Shown: one piece after another, positions 23,001 through 25,598 of the stretch
Numbering within the stretch: position 1 is the first letter of the stretch
Layout of the letters: every line of letters starts with the position of its first letter
Origin: IMCC26077 sp964561165
GTDB taxonomy: Bacteria; Actinomycetota; Actinomycetes; Nanopelagicales; Nanopelagicaceae
Assembly (NCBI GenBank): GCA_964561165.1
Contig: CAZLOJ010000015.1
Span: forward strand, 1 to 25,598
Direction: 5' to 3'
DNA: 25,598 nucleotides
Position numbers and translations under genes: made by a program
Notes under the pieces: model-generated
What the model was told of the DNA's origin: nothing
Databases searched by the model: none
The model's input: only the letters and a program-made list of their open reading frames with translations

Positions 23001-23878
23001 CGATGAGCTCCGTAGGTTCCTGGTGGAATAGTGCCGATTGCATCCCATTGAACGGCGGTCCCATCGAAGATAGGCCCCTCAATGCAGGAGCGGAGCATCT
23101 TGATAACGCCATCTTTATCTTGCACCGGCAGCACGCACGTCATGCATAGGCCCACACCACAAGCCATTGATTCTTCGACTGCACATTGAACGAGAACTCC
23201 TGCGCGAGCACCAATCTCGGTCAATGCCTTGAGCATCGCCATCGGGCCGCAGGCGTACACGATGTCTATTGCAGAGAGCGCATTATCGAAGAGGTCGGTA
23301 ACTCTTCCTTTAGCGCCGCTGGAACCATCTTCAGTAGCAATCATGAGTGAGTGCACCGAGCGCTTACCTTCGACAGGGGCGAAAATTCGATCCGCTGTCG
23401 CAGCTCCAATCGCCATCTCTACTCGTGAATTCTTCTGACGCAACGTCTCAGCGAGCGCGAACAGGGGCGCTGAGCCATACCCGCCACCCACCAGGAGGGC
23501 GCGGACTGGATCCTTCGGGATTTTGAAAGCATTTCCTAACGGACCAACAACATCTAATTTCTCGTGCGGTGCGCGTTGAGTTATCCACGTACTCCCGGGT
23601 CCATGCGGTGCAACGATAATTTCTACCGTGCCACCGAAGGGTCCTCGAGGAACTGTTTGGTAAATCGCAAAAGAACGTCGCAGGAGCATGGAACTTTTCA
23701 TATCCCCGATGCTAATTGCGAGGAAATTTCCAGGTTTGGCATGTTCTGCAATAGCCGGAGCTGCCAATGTTAAATGATGGTAGGCGCCTACTTTCCGGTT
23801 GGAAATAACCTCGCACTCACTTTGAGTCACATCGGGATTGATACTCGCTGAATGTGCCACGACAGTTACCGTAACCAC
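22997..23878 (-). CDS. pyrK: Dihydroorotate dehydrogenase electron-transfer subunit
   Basis: The FAD and [2Fe-2S] subunit that links PyrD to NAD+. Up to 293 residues. The flavin motif is LLRRSFAIYQ (65-74), NAD binding is GGGYGSAPLFAL (131-142), and the cluster cysteines are 240, 245, 248 (ACGVGLCMTC) and 265 (RSCIEGP). The start is unsure. GTG at 23878 overlaps the carB end by 13 nt and has no Shine-Dalgarno. An in-frame GTG at 23860, giving 287 residues, has TACGGT 7 nt upstream within the carB tail. The conserved part begins near residue 20, so either fits. It precedes pyrD with an ATGA overlap. Confidence 0.92.
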   Translation of the reverse strand: MVTVTVVAHSASINPDVTQSECEVISNRKVGAYHHLTLAAPAIAEHAKPGNFLAISIGDMKSSMLLRRSFAIYQTVPRGPFGGTVEIIVAPHGPGSTWITQRAPHEKLDVVGPLGNAFKIPKDPVRALLVGGGYGSAPLFALAETLRQKNSRVEMAIGAATADRIFAPVEGKRSVHSLMIATEDGSSGAKGRVTDLFDNALSAIDIVYACGPMAMLKALTEIGARAGVLVQCAVEESMACGVGLCMTCVLPVQDKDGVIKMLRSCIEGPIFDGTAVQWDAIGTIPPGTYGAHR

Positions 23879-25598
23879 TCTTGTAGTGAAGTGACGGTAA
23901 AACCACCAGCGCGTTGCGCCACCATCGCTTCAGCGGCCGCATTCAATCCTGAGATAGTGGTGATAATCGGGATTCCTCGCGCAACAGCAGAGGTTCGAAT
24001 CCGCCAACCATCCTCCCGTGGTCCTGACCCAAAGGGCGTATTCACCACTAACGAGACGGTTCCAGATTCAATCAGATCAAGTGCGGTGCTCTCTCCTTTA
24101 GGACCAACTCCTTCTGAAAACTTTCGAACGTTCTGCACGACGATTCCCTTATCTGCAAGAGCCTTAGCTGTACCAGCGGTCGCATACAGCTCGTACCCTG
24201 CATCAGCCAATTTCTGTGCGCCAATAATTCCTTGAGTTTTATCTCGGTCGGCAAATGAGACGAAAATAGAACCTGAATTAGGGAGCGCTCCTGATGCTGC
24301 GCTCTGACTCTTCGAAAAGGCCCTTCCAAATGTTGTATCCCGTCCCATAACTTCTCCGGTAGAGCGCATCTCGGGTCCGAGCAGTGCATCTACGCCGCTG
24401 CCATCACGTTTCCTAAAGCGATTCCAGGGCAAAACTGCTTCTTTCACGCTAATCCCACGCGCGATGCCGTCACCATCTCGTGGTAGCACTCCCTCCTCAC
24501 GAAGCGTTGCGATGCTCTTTCCTAAGGAGATCTGTGCAGCTGCTTTCGCAAGCGGAACTCCAATTGCTTTACTAACAAATGGCACCGTTCGAGATGCTCG
24601 CGGATTTGCCTCGAGCACGTAGAGCGTGCCACCTTCGATTGCAAATTGAATATTGACCAAACCTAGAACACCGATACCACGGGCAATCTTCTCGGTTGCA
24701 GTACGGATTTCCGCTAGTTCTCGCTCTGAGACATTAACTGGCGGTAAAACACAGGCGGAATCACCCGAGTGAATACCAGCCTCTTCTATATGTTCCATGA
24801 CTCCAGCGAGGAAGAGTTCCTTACCATCGAATAAAGCATCCACGTCAAGTTCGGTAGCGTGATCCAAGAACCTATCGACAAGTACTGGATGGTCAGGACT
24901 GATCTCCGTTGCTCGAGAGATGTAGCTCTCTAGCGCGCTATCGTCATAAACAATTTCCATACCCCGACCACCCAGCACGTACGATGGCCGAACCAAAACT
25001 GGATATCCCACTCGATGTGCAATGGTTAGTGCATCCGTGTAGGAATAAGCCAAACCAAATTCTGGAGCACGGAGTTGTTCACGTTCTAGGAGCGCACCAA
25101 ATTCGCCTCGATCTTCAGCAATATCAATCGATTCGGGGCTTGTCCCAACAATGGGTACGCCCGCTTCTTGCAAGGATTTAGCCAGGCCAAGCGGAGTTTG
25201 TCCACCTAATTGAACTATCACCCCAGCTACCGGGCCCACCGCTAGCTCTGCGCGGTAGATCTCCATGACATCTTCAAAAGTTAAAGGTTCGAAATAGAGT
25301 CGATCTGCAGTGTCGTAATCCGTTGACACCGTCTCTGGATTGCAATTGACCATGATTGTTTCAAAATCCATATCTTTCAATGCGAAGGCAGCATGGACGC
25401 AGGAATAATCAAACTCCACACCTTGACCAATTCGATTCGGTCCGCTTCCGAGAATTAGTACGGCTGGCTTTGTTCTTGGCTCAACTTCACTCTCATCTTC
25501 ATAGCTGGAGTAATGGTATGGAGTTAACGCTCTAAATTCCGCTGCACAGGTGTCAACGGTTTTGTAGACCGGATGAATGTCAAAACTATCTCGTTTGC
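23866..25598 (-). CDS. carB: Carbamoyl-phosphate synthase large subunit, C-terminal part
   Basis: Makes carbamoyl phosphate for pyrimidines and arginine, together with CarA. The gene runs off the right edge, so only about the last 577 codons of an expected 1,070-1,100 are present. Visible in order are the end of the oligomerisation region (VYKTVDTCAAEF), the second-half start VLILGSGPNRIGQGVEFDYSC, and the second ATP-grasp domain (VRPSYVLGGRGMEIV, then LEANPRASRTVPFVSK). The C-terminal MGS-like allosteric domain contains ADAGYELYATAGTAKAL and VVNTPFGSG. A GTG at 25419 is just the Val of GQGVEFDYSC and is not a start. The gene ends 13 nt inside the pyrK frame. carA should lie beyond the edge. 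Confidence 0.97.
   Translation of the reverse strand, partial: KRDSFDIHPVYKTVDTCAAEFRALTPYHYSSYEDESEVEPRTKPAVLILGSGPNRIGQGVEFDYSCVHAAFALKDMDFETIMVNCNPETVSTDYDTADRLYFEPLTFEDVMEIYRAELAVGPVAGVIVQLGGQTPLGLAKSLQEAGVPIVGTSPESIDIAEDRGEFGALLEREQLRAPEFGLAYSYTDALTIAHRVGYPVLVRPSYVLGGRGMEIVYDDSALESYISRATEISPDHPVLVDRFLDHATELDVDALFDGKELFLAGVMEHIEEAGIHSGDSACVLPPVNVSERELAEIRTATEKIARGIGVLGLVNIQFAIEGGTLYVLEANPRASRTVPFVSKAIGVPLAKAAAQISLGKSIATLREEGVLPRDGDGIARGISVKEAVLPWNRFRKRDGSGVDALLGPEMRSTGEVMGRDTTFGRAFSKSQSAASGALPNSGSIFVSFADRDKTQGIIGAQKLADAGYELYATAGTAKALADKGIVVQNVRKFSEGVGPKGESTALDLIESGTVSLVVNTPFGSGPREDGWRIRTSAVARGIPIITTISGLNAAAEAMVAQRAGGFTVTSLQEWLR

Noticed and set aside
23001..23048. Longer pyrD start at 23048, and similarly a longer fmt start at 15345
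   Set aside because: In both cases the extra residues are translated from the upstream gene's coding region, and the chosen starts match family N-termini and overlap junctions.
1..25598. Defence, mobile, phage, CRISPR or biosynthetic-cluster content
   Set aside because: Every substantial gene has a housekeeping or common metabolic assignment in conserved order. No transposase, integrase, repeat array, tRNA or attachment-site signature was seen on either strand.

Overview
The window reads as a stretch of a small-genome actinobacterial chromosome. It holds 28 protein-coding genes packed almost end to end, with no gene-free stretch over about 115 bases. I see no RNA genes, mobile elements or CRISPR array. 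The actinobacterial assignment rests on a block in the classic actinobacterial order (carB, pyrD, pyrF, mIHF, gmk, rpoZ, coaBC, metK, priA, fmt, rsmB, rpe), on an actinobacterial-type integration host factor, on a PriA whose helicase motifs look degenerate, on a HisE of mycobacterial type, and on an ABC ATPase divergent from an ACT-domain serB. Moderate base composition, tiny spacers and frequent 1-13 nt overlaps suggest a streamlined lineage such as the freshwater acI/Nanopelagicales group. That placement is inference.

Layout. Positions 1-1782 (+): a quinone-oxidoreductase-like MDR protein, a small membrane protein and apt. 1796-3394 (-): an ABC-F ATPase. 3490-4533 (+): a zinc alcohol dehydrogenase. 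4530-6127 (-): a DUF554 membrane protein and uppP. 6159-8405 (+): a YczE-like membrane protein and an NCS2 purine permease. 8469-9919 (-): ung and an ABC ATPase. 9995-11158 (+): serB. From 11155 to the right edge every gene is on the minus strand. Read in transcription order from the right edge these are carB (cut by the edge), pyrK, pyrD, pyrF, mihF, gmk, rpoZ, coaBC, metK, priA, def, fmt, rsmB, rpe, hisE and hisG. priA contains a run of 100 N.

Together the genes cover pyrimidine synthesis (carB, pyrK, pyrD, pyrF), purine salvage (apt, probably the NCS2 permease), nucleotide supply and the transcription/nucleoid apparatus (gmk, rpoZ, mihF), CoA and SAM synthesis (coaBC, metK), translation start and ribosome maturation (def, fmt, rsmB), parts of histidine and serine synthesis, uracil repair, and cell-wall lipid carrier recycling (uppP).

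This is mostly conserved housekeeping DNA and I found no defence or mobile system. The strongest unexpected signal is regulatory. At least ten genes carry a TAnnnT hexamer ending exactly 6 or 7 nt before the start codon, with no Shine-Dalgarno, as expected for leaderless mRNAs. Several of these sit inside the 3' end of the preceding gene, so apparent operons may be chains of individually promoted genes. Secondary points are a possible folded leader before the purine permease, a 6-codon upstream ORF abutting the ABC-F start, and loss of the riboflavin genes that lie between rpe and hisE/hisG in relatives.
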